Below are positions 1-8,938 of a DNA stretch of 23,588 nt, one piece after another (the stretch's first letter is position 1; each line of letters begins with the position of its first letter). The translations under genes and the position numbers were made by a program. This DNA is from DASVDK01 sp036562265 [NCBI: Thermodesulfobacteriota bacterium] (lineage in GTDB: Bacteria; DASVDK01): NCBI GenBank assembly GCA_036562265.1, contig DATCKS010000523.1, forward strand, positions 1 to 23,588, read 5' to 3'. Under the pieces are notes generated by a model. That model worked only from the letters and a program-made list of their open reading frames with translations, searched no databases and had not been told where the DNA came from.

Positions 1-290
1 AGGACGTCCTGGCGTCGGGCGTCGTCATCACCGGTGGGGCGACCATCATGGAGGGGATGACGGAGCTGGCGGAGCAGACGTTCAACCTGCCGATCCGGCG
101 GGGCTACCCCATGGGGATCGGCGGGCTCGTCGACGTGGTCAACAGCCCCATGTACGCGACCGGCGTCGGCCTCGTGCTGTACGGCCTCAAGCACCAGCAC
201 GAGGAGCCGCGGCGCTTCCGGGTGGGAGAGCCGCGCCTCTTCGCCAAGGTCGCGCAGCGCATGAAGTCCTGGTTCTCGGAGTATTTCTAG
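1..290 (+). CDS. ftsA: Cell division protein FtsA, C-terminal part (truncated by window edge)
   Basis: This is the 3' end of an actin-like ATPase of the divisome, which tethers FtsZ to the inner membrane. The first complete codon is at position 3, and about 95 residues are visible before the TAG stop. They include the late nucleotide-binding signature [13 protein letters not shown], the stretch [12 protein letters not shown] that is typical of FtsA, and a C-terminal [10 protein letters not shown] that looks like the amphipathic membrane-targeting helix. A complete ftsZ follows after 55 nt, the normal ftsA-ftsZ order, which supports the call. MreB or DnaK relatives would not end in this helix or sit before ftsZ. 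The start lies upstream of the window. Confidence 0.93.
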   Translation, partial: DVLASGVVITGGATIMEGMTELAEQTFNLPIRRGYPMGIGGLVDVVNSPMYATGVGLVLYGLKHQHEEPRRFRVGEPRLFAKVAQRMKSWFSEYF

Positions 291-345
291 GCGTGCAGAC
301 ACAGCCGGCGCGGATCCGGGGAGCCGCGGTCGGCGGGAGGCGTTC

Positions 346-1620
346 ATGATCCAGTTCGAGGACGAGGTGGGCACGCACAACGCCCGCATCAAGGTCATCG
401 GGGTAGGGGGAGGCGGCTGCAACGCGGTCAACACGATGATCGGCGCACAGCTCCACTCCGTCGACTTCATCGCGGCCAACACCGACCGCCAGGCGCTCGA
501 GGCGTCGCGCGCCGGCATGAAGATCCAGCTCGGCGCCAAGCTCACGCGTGGGCTCGGCGCCGGCGCGAACCCGGAGGTCGGCCGCAACGCCGCCCTCGAG
601 GACCGCGAGCAGATCCGGGAGATCCTCTCGGGCAGCGACATGGTCTTCATCACCTGCGGGCTCGGCGGCGGCACCGGCACCGGCGGCGCGCCGGTCATCG
701 CCGAGATCGCCAAGGAGGTCGGCGCCCTCACGGTGGCCGTCGTGACCAAGCCGTTCCTCTTCGAGGGGAAGAAGCGCCTCAAGCAGGCGGAGGAGGGCTG
801 GCGGCAGCTGCGCAACGTCGTCGACACGCTCATCACCATCCCGAACCAGCGGCTGCTCAACATCGCCGGCAAGTCGACCTCGATGCTCGACACGTTCAAG
901 CGGGCCGACGAGGTCCTCCTGCAGGCGGTGAAGGGGATCTCGGACCTGATCACGATCCACGGCCTGATCAACCTCGACTTCGCCGACGTGCGGACGATCA
1001 TGGCCGAGACCGGCATGGCGCTCATGGGGACCGGCACGGCCTCGGGCGATAACCGGGCGGTCGAGGCGGCGCAGAAGGCCATCAGCTCGCCGCTCCTCGA
1101 GGACGTCTCGATCCAGGGCGCCCGCGGGGTCCTCATCAACATCACCGGCGGCCCGAGCCTCACCCTCTTCGAGGTGAACGAGGCCTCGACCCTCATCCAG
1201 GAGGAGGCGCACGAGGACGCCAACATCATCTTCGGCGCGGTCATCGACGAGTCGATGACCGACGAGATCCGCGTGACGGTCATCGCGACCGGCTTCGGCG
1301 AGGACCGGGATCGCCGGGAGGAGCGGCCCACCTCGGGCTTCACCGTGAAGCCGGGCGGCCTCACGCGACGCACCCTTGGCGCGACGATGCCGGCGACGCA
1401 GGCCGCGACCACCCAGCTCGAGTACCCGGCCTACCTCCGGCGGACGCGCGAGTCGGCCATGCGGGAGGCGGCGGCGCTCGGCGAGGCGATGCACCGGGTC
1501 GGCCGCGCGGAATCGGCGCTCGACCTCGGGCGCTACCCGCGCATCCCGGTCGCACCGGCGCTCGACGAGGACGACTACGACGTGCCGGCGTTCCTCCGCC
1601 GGCCGGCCGCGGCGGACTGA
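346..1620 (+). CDS. ftsZ: Cell division GTPase FtsZ
   Basis: Tubulin-like GTPase that polymerises into the Z-ring at midcell; 424 residues. The start ATG has a good upstream GGGAGG. Visible features are the N-terminal nucleotide loop [13 protein letters not shown], the tubulin signature GGGTGTG at residues 107-113, and the T7 synergy loop [12 protein letters not shown] low-complexity linker covers roughly residues 325-410. Near the C-terminus is YDVPAFLRR, the conserved peptide that contacts FtsA and other partners, followed by only a few residues. Length and motifs are normal. No obvious terminator separates it from the kinase gene 68 nt downstream, so read-through into the regulatory genes is possible. 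Confidence 0.98.
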   Translation: MIQFEDEVGTHNARIKVIGVGGGGCNAVNTMIGAQLHSVDFIAANTDRQALEASRAGMKIQLGAKLTRGLGAGANPEVGRNAALEDREQIREILSGSDMVFITCGLGGGTGTGGAPVIAEIAKEVGALTVAVVTKPFLFEGKKRLKQAEEGWRQLRNVVDTLITIPNQRLLNIAGKSTSMLDTFKRADEVLLQAVKGISDLITIHGLINLDFADVRTIMAETGMALMGTGTASGDNRAVEAAQKAISSPLLEDVSIQGARGVLINITGGPSLTLFEVNEASTLIQEEAHEDANIIFGAVIDESMTDEIRVTVIATGFGEDRDRREERPTSGFTVKPGGLTRRTLGATMPATQAATTQLEYPAYLRRTRESAMREAAALGEAMHRVGRAESALDLGRYPRIPVAPALDEDDYDVPAFLRRPAAAD

Positions 1621-1688
1621 TGTCGGACTGCTGATCGGGGTCGGGACGTCGAGAGACGGGTAGGGACTCGACCCAGGGGAGGGGGAGC

Positions 1689-2894
1689 GTGAGGGTCCAG
1701 GACTCTGGCACCGACGGGGTGGCCGCCCTGGCGACCGCCCTGCCGGCGGCGCTCGCGCGGGCGGCGGGGGCCTACGGCGGGGTGTTGCTCGTCGCCGACG
1801 AGCCGGGCGGCGATCTCGTCCCGCGGGGGGTCGCCGCGGCCGACCGGCGGCGGCTGCCGCCGACGCCGCGCACGGGAGGGGAGTTCCCGGCGCTCGCGGC
1901 GACGCATCCGCTGGCGCGCTGGCTCGCCGAGCGGGGCGTCGCGCTCGCCCGGGGCGGCGCCGGGGAGCCGCCCGAGGGGCGCACGTGGCTCGCCGACCTC
2001 GGACTCGACGCGGCGCTGGGGCTCGTCGAGCCGGAGGCCCGGCGGCTCGCGGGGGCCGTCCTGCTCAGCGGGGGGACGCGGCCGCTCGGCCGCCGCCGTC
2101 TCGCCGCCTTGCTCGAGACGTCGGCCTTGAAGCTCGAGGCGGCGCGGCTGCGCGATCGGCTCCGCACGACGCAGGCGGCGCTCGAGCGGGCGGAGCGGCT
2201 CGTCGCGCTCGGCACGCTGACCGCCTCGCTGGCGCACGAACTCAAGAACCCGCTCGTGGCCATCCGCACGTTCGCCCAGCTCCTCCCCGAGCGCTACGAC
2301 GACCCCGACTTCCGCGGCCGCTTCGCGCCGATCGCCCTCGCGGAGATCGACCGGGCGACGTCGCTCCTCACCGAACTGCTCGACTTCGCGCGCGCGCCGA
2401 GGGACACGGCCGCGCCGGTCAGGTCGCTCGAGCCGGCCGACGTGAACGCGATCCTGGGTCAGATGCTGACCCTGGCCGAGGCGGAGGCACGCGGCCGGCG
2501 CATCCGCATCGCCCGGCGGCTCGACCCGAGCCTGCCGCGCGTGGTCGCCGACCGCGACCGGATGAAGCAGCTCTTCCTGAACCTCCTGCTCAACGCCATC
2601 GAGGCGATCGACGGCGACGAGGGGGAGGTCACCGTCGAGACGGCGACGCGCGTGGAGGCGGACGGGGCGTTCGTCGCGATCGACGTGAGCGACACCGGCA
2701 GCGGCATCGCACCGGCCGACCTCCCCTCGCTCTTCACCCCGTTCTTCACCCGCAAGCCGTCGGGCGTCGGCCTCGGGCTCTCCGTCTGCCGGGACATCGT
2801 GCACGCGCACAGCGGCCGCATCGAGGTCCACAGCGAGCCGGGCCGCGGCACGACGGTGCGCGTCCGGCTCCCCGTGGCGGGGGCGGCGTCGTGA
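1689..2894 (+). CDS. Sensor histidine kinase (GAF-like, HisKA, HATPase_c), soluble
   Basis: Two-component histidine kinase of 401 residues. GTG start with GGAGG six bases upstream. Residues about 10-145 look like a divergent GAF sensor. A short coiled coil leads to the HisKA dimerisation domain with phospho-acceptor His183 in SLAHELKNPLVAIRTF. The ATPase domain is complete: N-box NLLLNAIEAI, G1 DTGSGI, F-box LFTPFFTRKPSG and G2 VGLGLSV. No transmembrane segment is visible, so it should sense a cytoplasmic or partner-borne signal. The stop overlaps the next GTG (GTGA), and an NtrC-type regulator lies two genes on, making it an NtrB-like cognate kinase by context. The signal is unknown. Confidence 0.93.
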   Translation: MRVQDSGTDGVAALATALPAALARAAGAYGGVLLVADEPGGDLVPRGVAAADRRRLPPTPRTGGEFPALAATHPLARWLAERGVALARGGAGEPPEGRTWLADLGLDAALGLVEPEARRLAGAVLLSGGTRPLGRRRLAALLETSALKLEAARLRDRLRTTQAALERAERLVALGTLTASLAHELKNPLVAIRTFAQLLPERYDDPDFRGRFAPIALAEIDRATSLLTELLDFARAPRDTAAPVRSLEPADVNAILGQMLTLAEAEARGRRIRIARRLDPSLPRVVADRDRMKQLFLNLLLNAIEAIDGDEGEVTVETATRVEADGAFVAIDVSDTGSGIAPADLPSLFTPFFTRKPSGVGLGLSVCRDIVHAHSGRIEVHSEPGRGTTVRVRLPVAGAAS

Positions 2895-4711
2895 CGCGCC
2901 GCCGCCGGATCCTCGTCGTCGACGGCTCGCCGAGCGTGCGGGAGTCGGTGCGCATGATCCTCGGGGCCGAGTACGAGGTCGTCACCGCCGCGTCGCCGGA
3001 GGACGCCGTCGCCGAGGCGGCGCGGCAGCGCCCCGACCTGGTCCTCGCCGGCGGGCCGGCCGGCCAGCCGCGGCGCCCGGCGGGCGCCGCCCCCTGGGCG
3101 GCGCGACTCGCGCGCGACCTCGGCGCGACGTCCGTCGTCGAGCTGACGCTCCCCTTCGGCGTGGCCGACCTGCGCGGCCGCGTCCGGCGGGCGCTCGCCG
3201 CCGGCGCCAGCGAGCCGGCCGCGGCCGAAGAGGCGGCGGTGCCCTGGCCGCCCGGGTTCGTACGGGCGCTCCTCGAGACCGCCGATCCGTCGGGCCGGCT
3301 CGGCCGCGTTGCCGCGTCCGCCGCGTCGACGGGGCTGCCCGTGCTCCTGGTGGGCGAGCGGGGAACGGGGCGGGAGAGCCTCGCGCGAGCCGTCCACGCG
3401 GCCGGACCGGACGCCGCCGGGCCCTTCGTCGTGCTCACCTGCGCGGGGCTCACGCCCGAGGCGCTCGAGTCGAGGCTCGCGCGCGTGACGGCCGCGGGCG
3501 CGCGGCCGACGCTCTTCCTCAAGGGGGTCGACGACGCGAGCCCGGCGCTCCAGGCGGCCCTCCTCGAGCGGCTCGCCGACGGGCGGCTCGGTCGCGGCGC
3601 GCGGCCGATCGCGTCGGCCTCCGAGGCGCTCGACCAGCGCCTCGAGTCGGGCGCCCTGGACGAGGCGCTGGTCGAGGCGCTCGGCGTGCTGCGTCTCGAC
3701 CTGCCGCCCCTCAGGGAGCGGCCGGAGCTGATCGCCGCCCTCGCGCCGTTCATGTTCGAGCGGATTCGCGAGGAGGGACGGCTGTCGCGCACCTGCCGGC
3801 TCACCCCCGAGGCGCAGGCGCGGCTCGCCGCCTACGTGTGGCCCGGGAACCTGACGGAACTCTCGCGGGTGCTCGCGCGCAGCGCCGCGCTGGCCGACCG
3901 CGACCTGCTCGACGCCGACGAGGTCGATTTCGGGTTCGGCGCGGCCTCCGCGCCGGCCGAGGAGGCCGCCCGGCCGCCCCGAGGGGCCGGCGTCGAGAAC
4001 GGCCACGAGCCGGCGCCGCCGTCGCCGGCCGCCGATCGGCACTTCGCCGCGCTCGCCGCCGAGCTGGCGCACGAGATCAAGAACCCGCTCGTGGCGATCA
4101 AGACGTTCACGCAGCTCCTCGGCGAGAAGTTCGACGACGCCGAGTTCCGGCGGGAGTTCTACGCGGTGGTGCGGCGCGACGTCGAGCGGATCGACCACCT
4201 GGTGGAGGGGGTCCTCCACGCGGCCGACGCCGTGCCGACCGAGCCGCGCCCGACCGATCTCAACGCGGTCCTCGAGGCGGTGCTCCGCGAGAGCGAGGGG
4301 TGGATGGTCGAGCGGAGGGTGGTCGCCTTCAAGGACCTCGGCGACCGGATCCCCATGGCGCTCACCGACCCGGCGCAGGCCCGGGCGGCGCTCTTCAACG
4401 TCGTCGCGCGGGCCCTCGCCTCGCTGCCGGCCGGCGAGGACCTGTTCCTCGCCACGCGCGGCTCGCGCGACGGCGTCGAGGTGGTCGTGAGCTACCGCGA
4501 CGCGAGCCCCCACGGCGTGGGGCTCCTCGGCGAGCGGGGCGAGGAGCTGGAGCTGACGCTGGCCCGTGCGGCGCTCGAGCGCGCCGGCGGCCGGCTCACG
4601 GTGCGGCGCGAGCCCGGCGGCCGGACGACCGTCGCGCTCGGCTTCCGTGCGGCGGAGGCCGAGCGGCCGGTCCAGCCGGTCCGGCCGGTGCCGGGCCGTC
4701 GAATGGCCTGA
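2891..4711 (+). CDS. Chimeric pseudo-receiver / pseudo-NtrC AAA+ / HisKA-pseudokinase protein
   Basis: A 606-residue protein starting at GTG 2891, overlapping the upstream kinase stop. Residues 1-105 follow a receiver fold (ILVVDG...PDLVLAGG), but the acidic pair is DG, the phospho-acceptor Asp is replaced by Ala/Gly, and the TKPF lysine is TLPF. Residues about 130-340 match an NtrC AAA+ module (TGLPVLLVGERGTGRE, LDLPPLRERPELI, VWPGNLTEL). However, Walker A Lys is Arg161, Walker B LFLDE reads LFLKG, and the GAFTGA loop is missing. Residues about 385-600 are a HisKA domain keeping His394 (AELAHEIKNPLVAIKTF), then an ATPase-like region without recognisable N, G1 or G2 boxes. Reading frame and codon use are intact, so this is not a decayed gene. 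A scaffold, phosphotransfer partner or allosteric subunit is inferred. Confidence 0.85.
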   Translation: MTRRRRILVVDGSPSVRESVRMILGAEYEVVTAASPEDAVAEAARQRPDLVLAGGPAGQPRRPAGAAPWAARLARDLGATSVVELTLPFGVADLRGRVRRALAAGASEPAAAEEAAVPWPPGFVRALLETADPSGRLGRVAASAASTGLPVLLVGERGTGRESLARAVHAAGPDAAGPFVVLTCAGLTPEALESRLARVTAAGARPTLFLKGVDDASPALQAALLERLADGRLGRGARPIASASEALDQRLESGALDEALVEALGVLRLDLPPLRERPELIAALAPFMFERIREEGRLSRTCRLTPEAQARLAAYVWPGNLTELSRVLARSAALADRDLLDADEVDFGFGAASAPAEEAARPPRGAGVENGHEPAPPSPAADRHFAALAAELAHEIKNPLVAIKTFTQLLGEKFDDAEFRREFYAVVRRDVERIDHLVEGVLHAADAVPTEPRPTDLNAVLEAVLRESEGWMVERRVVAFKDLGDRIPMALTDPAQARAALFNVVARALASLPAGEDLFLATRGSRDGVEVVVSYRDASPHGVGLLGERGEELELTLARAALERAGGRLTVRREPGGRTTVALGFRAAEAERPVQPVRPVPGRRMA

Positions 4712-4723
4712 CGAGGAGACCCC

Positions 4724-6190
<1,467 letters not shown>

Positions 6191-6207
6191 CAAGTAGCGG
6201 AAACGCG

Positions 6208-6237
6208 CCCCGCGCGGGGGGCCCGGCCGAAGGCCGG
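6208..6237 (+). terminator. Two adjacent GC hairpins after the NtrC-type gene (possible weak terminator)
   Basis: CCCC-GCGC-GGGG (6208-6219) is followed by CCGGCC-GAA-GGCCGG (6223-6237), beginning 17 nt after the stop codon. No U-tract follows, so intrinsic termination is uncertain; RNA 3'-end stabilisation or Rho-linked termination is equally possible. Confidence 0.35.
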
Positions 6238-6340
6238 AGCGCCGTGACGCGGGCTCGTGGGCGGCGCGCGGACACGGGGTGGGGCGCTCCCGCCGCCGCG
6301 CCGGCGTGACGCCCTTTGGCGGCATGGGCGCACAAAGTTG

Positions 6341-6362
6341 CCCGGATGATCGGGTGTCCGGG
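6341..6362. promoter_or_regulatory. Candidate upstream activating site (inverted repeat) for the NtrC-type regulator
   Basis: CCCGGA and TCCGGG form a 6-bp inverted repeat with a 10-nt spacer, about 103-124 bp upstream of the sigma-54 element. A second palindrome, GGCGTGACGCC, lies at 6303-6313. The spacing suits a dimeric enhancer-binding protein, but such short palindromes are common in GC-rich DNA. Binding by the neighbouring regulator is inference. Confidence 0.3.
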
Positions 6363-6464
6363 CCCGGTGGTGCCGCGCCGCGTCACCGGCACCGTTTGGA
6401 AAAGCGACACGACGGCGAGGGCTTCCGGCGTCCGGAGGCGGCGAGCCCTGCACGCGGCCGGTCG

Positions 6465-6480
6465 TGGCAAGCGCCTTGCA
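6465..6480 (+). promoter_or_regulatory. Sigma-54 (-24/-12) promoter
   Basis: TGGCAAGCGCCTTGCA matches the sigma-54 consensus TGGCACRNNNNTTGCW at every fixed position except one (A for C at position 6), with exact GG-to-GC spacing. It lies 39 nt upstream of the receiver-HD-GYP start codon, so transcription would begin near 6491. The gene immediately upstream encodes an NtrC-family activator, which such a promoter requires. Confidence 0.75.
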
Positions 6481-6519
6481 ACCTAGCGACGGGATCACTC
6501 CGGCCGGAGAGCGACACCG

Positions 6520-7689
6520 ATGAGCCAGGCCACGATCCTCGTAGTGGACGACGAACTGGGCCCGCGAGAATCGTTGCGGATGATCCTCAAGCCGTCGTAC
6601 GAGGTCCTGACCGCCGAGAGCGGCGCGCGGGCGCTCGAGCTTCTGCGCGAGCGCCGGGTCGACGTCGTGACGCTCGACCTCAAGATGCCCGGCCTCTCGG
6701 GCACCGAGGTGCTGGAGGCGGTGAAGGGGCTCGATCCGCGGATCGAGGTCATCATCATCACCGGGTACGGCTCGCTCAAGAGCGCCACGGAGGCCATCCG
6801 GTACGGCGTGGCGGACTACATCGCCAAGCCGTTCAACGTGGCCGAGATCCTCTCGGTGGTCGACCGGGCCGTCGCCCGGCGCGATCAGGCGCTCAAGGTG
6901 GACGCCCTCCTCAAGGGGCTCGAGGCCGACGGCGGAACGGGCGACGGGGAGCGCCGCGCCGGCTCCGCCTTCGCCGCGCTGCGGCAGCGGCTGCGGGGCC
7001 TCGTGCAGCGAGAGCCCGGCCAGCGGGCCGCCGCGCCCATCGACTCCCTCGAGTTCGTCAAGGTCCTCGCCGCGGCCCTCGAGAGCAAGGACGCCTACAC
7101 CCACGGCCACTCGCAACGCGTCGCGCACTACGCCGCCATCCTCGGGCAGGACCTCGGCCTCTCCGACCGCGAGCTGCGCGATCTGCAGATCGGCTCGTTC
7201 CTGCACGACATCGGCAAGGTGGGGGTCTGCGAGCAGTACATCAAGAAGCAGGGGCGGCTCACGCCGGAGGAGTGGGCGGTCGTCCGCGCGCACCCGGAGA
7301 AGGGGGCCGAACTGATCGCCCCGCTTCGCCTCGGGCCGGCCGTCGTCTCGGCGGTGCGGCACCACCACGAGCGGATCGACGGCCGCGGCTTCCCCGATCG
7401 GCTCGGCGGCAGCGACCTCTCCGTCACGGCACGCATCGTCTGCATCGCCGACGCGTACGACGCGATGACTTCCGATCGGCCCTACCGGCGGGCCCTCTCG
7501 CGCGACGCGGCGCGCCAGGAACTCAAGCGTTGCGCGGGCACCCAGTTCGACCTCGACTTCGTGGAGCGCTTCCTGCGGGTGCTCGACAAGCACCCCTGGC
7601 TCGACCAGAACAGCGAGGCGCCGGTGAAGAACGGACGGGTGGTATCTGGCGCCTGGGCCGGCGGGATCCTCGCTGGAGGACACGCATGA
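6520..7689 (+). CDS. Response regulator with HD-GYP c-di-GMP phosphodiesterase output
   Basis: RpfG-type protein of 389 residues. ATG start preceded by GGAGAG. The receiver (1-120) has VDDE, phospho-acceptor Asp53 (VVTLDLKMPG), ITG and IAKPF. A linker of about 50 residues leads to HD-GYP (about 170-370), beginning SLEFVKVLAAALESKDAYTHGHS. Metal and catalytic motifs are present: His229-Asp230 in LHDIGK, HHHERIDGRG, and IADAYDAMT. The signature tripeptide reads GFP (290-292) rather than GYP, a conservative change. It should hydrolyse c-di-GMP to pGpG or GMP under phosphorylation control. A sigma-54 promoter lies upstream, and its stop overlaps the PilZ gene (ATGA), indicating one operon. Confidence 0.94.
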   Translation: MSQATILVVDDELGPRESLRMILKPSYEVLTAESGARALELLRERRVDVVTLDLKMPGLSGTEVLEAVKGLDPRIEVIIITGYGSLKSATEAIRYGVADYIAKPFNVAEILSVVDRAVARRDQALKVDALLKGLEADGGTGDGERRAGSAFAALRQRLRGLVQREPGQRAAAPIDSLEFVKVLAAALESKDAYTHGHSQRVAHYAAILGQDLGLSDRELRDLQIGSFLHDIGKVGVCEQYIKKQGRLTPEEWAVVRAHPEKGAELIAPLRLGPAVVSAVRHHHERIDGRGFPDRLGGSDLSVTARIVCIADAYDAMTSDRPYRRALSRDAARQELKRCAGTQFDLDFVERFLRVLDKHPWLDQNSEAPVKNGRVVSGAWAGGILAGGHA

Positions 7690-8444
7690 CCGACCTGGCA
7701 ACGCGCACGCCCCGCGAGGGCGGCAAGCGGATCCTCGTGGTGGACGACGTGAAGCTCTTCCGCGACCTCGTGCACATCGTCCTCGGCGGCACCGGTTACG
7801 AGATCCTCTCCGCCGAGAACGGGCGGGAGGCGCTCGAGATCGCGCGGCGCGAGCGGCCCGATCTGGTGCTCCTCGACCTCTACATGCCGGAGATGGACGG
7901 AGCGGCCACCTGCCGCGCGATCCGCGGCGAGCCGGCGCTGGCGGACATCCCGGTCATCATGGTCACCTCGGGCGGCGACCCGAGCGAGGTGGCGCGCTGC
8001 GTCGAGGCGGGGTGCGACGACCTCGTGCTCAAGCCGATCCGCCGAGGGCCCCTCGTCCGGAAGATCACGGGGCTCGTCGACGAGCGCGCCTTCCAGCGGG
8101 TGCGCGTCCCGGTCGACGTGCCGGTCGAGTTCGGACCGGCCACGGACCGCGTGGGCCGCGCGGGCCGGGCCGTCAACATCAGCGCCGGCGGCCTCTTCGT
8201 CGAGACGCCCGAGCCGGCCGACTGCGGCACCGACCTCGCGCTCTCCTTCGTCCTGCCGGTCGCCGAGACGAGCGAACCGGTCACCGCGACCGGCCGCGTC
8301 GCCTGGGTCAACGGCCACCCGGAGCGGCGCAAGCGCGACTGCGGGCCCGGCATGGGGATCGCCTTCCGCGACCTGTCCGACGCCGGCCGCTCGGCCATCA
8401 CCCGCTTCGTCCGGATCCGCCGCCGCGCGGCGCTCGTGGCGTAG
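7686..8444 (+). CDS. Receiver-PilZ protein (c-di-GMP-binding response regulator)
   Basis: A 252-residue protein whose ATG overlaps the HD-GYP stop codon (ATGA), so it is probably translationally coupled. The receiver (about 14-128) has VDDVKLF, phospho-acceptor Asp64 (LVLLDLYMPEMDG), MVTS and LKP. The PilZ domain follows at about 130-245. It carries the c-di-GMP-binding pattern RxxxR as RAFQR (134-138) and NxSxxG as NISAGG (164-169), then GRVAWVN and GMGIAF strands. It would sense the nucleotide degraded by the preceding gene product and be tuned by phosphorylation. Output is probably protein-protein, as no DNA-binding or enzymatic domain is seen. Confidence 0.92.
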   Translation: MTDLATRTPREGGKRILVVDDVKLFRDLVHIVLGGTGYEILSAENGREALEIARRERPDLVLLDLYMPEMDGAATCRAIRGEPALADIPVIMVTSGGDPSEVARCVEAGCDDLVLKPIRRGPLVRKITGLVDERAFQRVRVPVDVPVEFGPATDRVGRAGRAVNISAGGLFVETPEPADCGTDLALSFVLPVAETSEPVTATGRVAWVNGHPERRKRDCGPGMGIAFRDLSDAGRSAITRFVRIRRRAALVA

Positions 8445-8445
8445 A

Positions 8446-8476
8446 GTCAGGAGGGGGGCTCCGCCCCCCTCCTGAC
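8446..8476 (+). terminator. Perfect 14-bp hairpin after the receiver-PilZ gene
   Basis: A 14-bp perfect stem (8446-8459 with 8463-8476) closed by the loop TCC starts 2 nt after the stop codon. This is the position and strength expected of an operon-end terminator. It lacks a U-tract; AACCTCCCC follows. Confidence 0.55.
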
Positions 8477-8581
8477 AACCTCCCCATTCTCTCAATCGCT
8501 CCGGGCGGAGTGAATCCGCCCTCCGCTCCAGACGCACCGCCGGTGTCTCCGTCACCGACCCTCCGCCCCCCTCCTGACAAC
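8459..8581. repeat. Direct repeat pair of 21 nt (8459-8479 and 8561-8581)
   Basis: The loop and 3' arm of the hairpin, running from CTCCGCC to CTGACAAC, recur exactly 102 bp downstream at 8561-8581 without the matching 5' arm. The pair may be remnants of a duplicated terminator-like element or of an extragenic repeat family. Confidence 0.7.
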
Positions 8582-8816
8582 TCGCCAATGGCAACAGCGA
8601 GTCGCGCCACGCAGGCGGCGCAACCTCCCCGTGGCGCGATCCCCCCGGCGGCAGCAGGTCGGGCCTCCGCTCCAGATGGGCGGCGACGTCCCGACGACAG
8701 GTGACGGAGAGGCGCGCCGGAAGGGTGGCGCGGCCTTCCGATGACGTGATGACTCGCGGCGGCGTGCGTCCGACCGTCGCTCCGGAGCGACCCGTGGGCG
8801 GCGGCACCGCCGGTCC

Positions 8817-8845
8817 TTGATTTTCGGGAGCCGAAGCAGTAGCTT
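8817..8845 (+). promoter_or_regulatory. Possible sigma-70 promoter upstream of the GAF-HD-GYP gene
   Basis: TTGATT (8817-8822), a 17-nt spacer, then TAGCTT (8840-8845). The -35 match is good and the -10 weak. This is the most AT-rich stretch in the region and lies about 95 nt upstream of the chosen start codon. Confidence 0.35.
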
Positions 8846-8938
8846 GACTCTCCGAGAGGTGATCTTCCTCTCAGTTCTCCGTCACGCGTGATGCCATTCG
8901 CCCCTCGGCGGGCATACCTCGGGGAGAGGCAGGCCGTC

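Larger units (their letters stand above)
6191..6519. other. Intergenic regulatory region between the NtrC regulator and the HD-GYP operon
   Basis: This 329-nt gap has no credible gene. It begins with two GC hairpins (6208-6237). It then holds inverted repeats that could be enhancer sites: GGCGTGACGCC at 6303-6313, and CCCGGA-N10-TCCGGG at 6341-6362. It ends with a sigma-54 promoter (6465-6480) and the Shine-Dalgarno GGAGAG ahead of the ATG at 6520. The two palindromes lie about 100-160 bp upstream of the promoter, the usual distance for NtrC-type upstream activating sequences. Confidence 0.6.
8445..8938. other. Repeat- and hairpin-rich intergenic region, no credible gene
   Basis: About 490 nt between the PilZ gene and the next HD-GYP gene. 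Contents in order: a 14-bp-stem hairpin (8446-8476); GGGCGGA-GTGAA-TCCGCCC (8503-8521); a second copy of the hairpin's 3' arm (8561-8581); GGAAGG/CCTTCC (8719-8739); the 16-bp palindrome at 8776-8791; a weak sigma-70-like promoter (8817-8845); and GAGAGG/CCTCTC (8854-8872). The motif CCTCCGCTCCAGA occurs near 8519 and again near 8665. It is slightly lower in GC than the flanking genes. Open frames across it are shadows or lack start signals and domain matches. Confidence 0.6.

Noticed and set aside
8445-8938. c-di-GMP riboswitch in the gap before the GAF-HD-GYP gene
   Set aside because: CACGCGTGATG is reminiscent of one edge of such elements, but the conserved core and tetraloop receptor motifs are absent.
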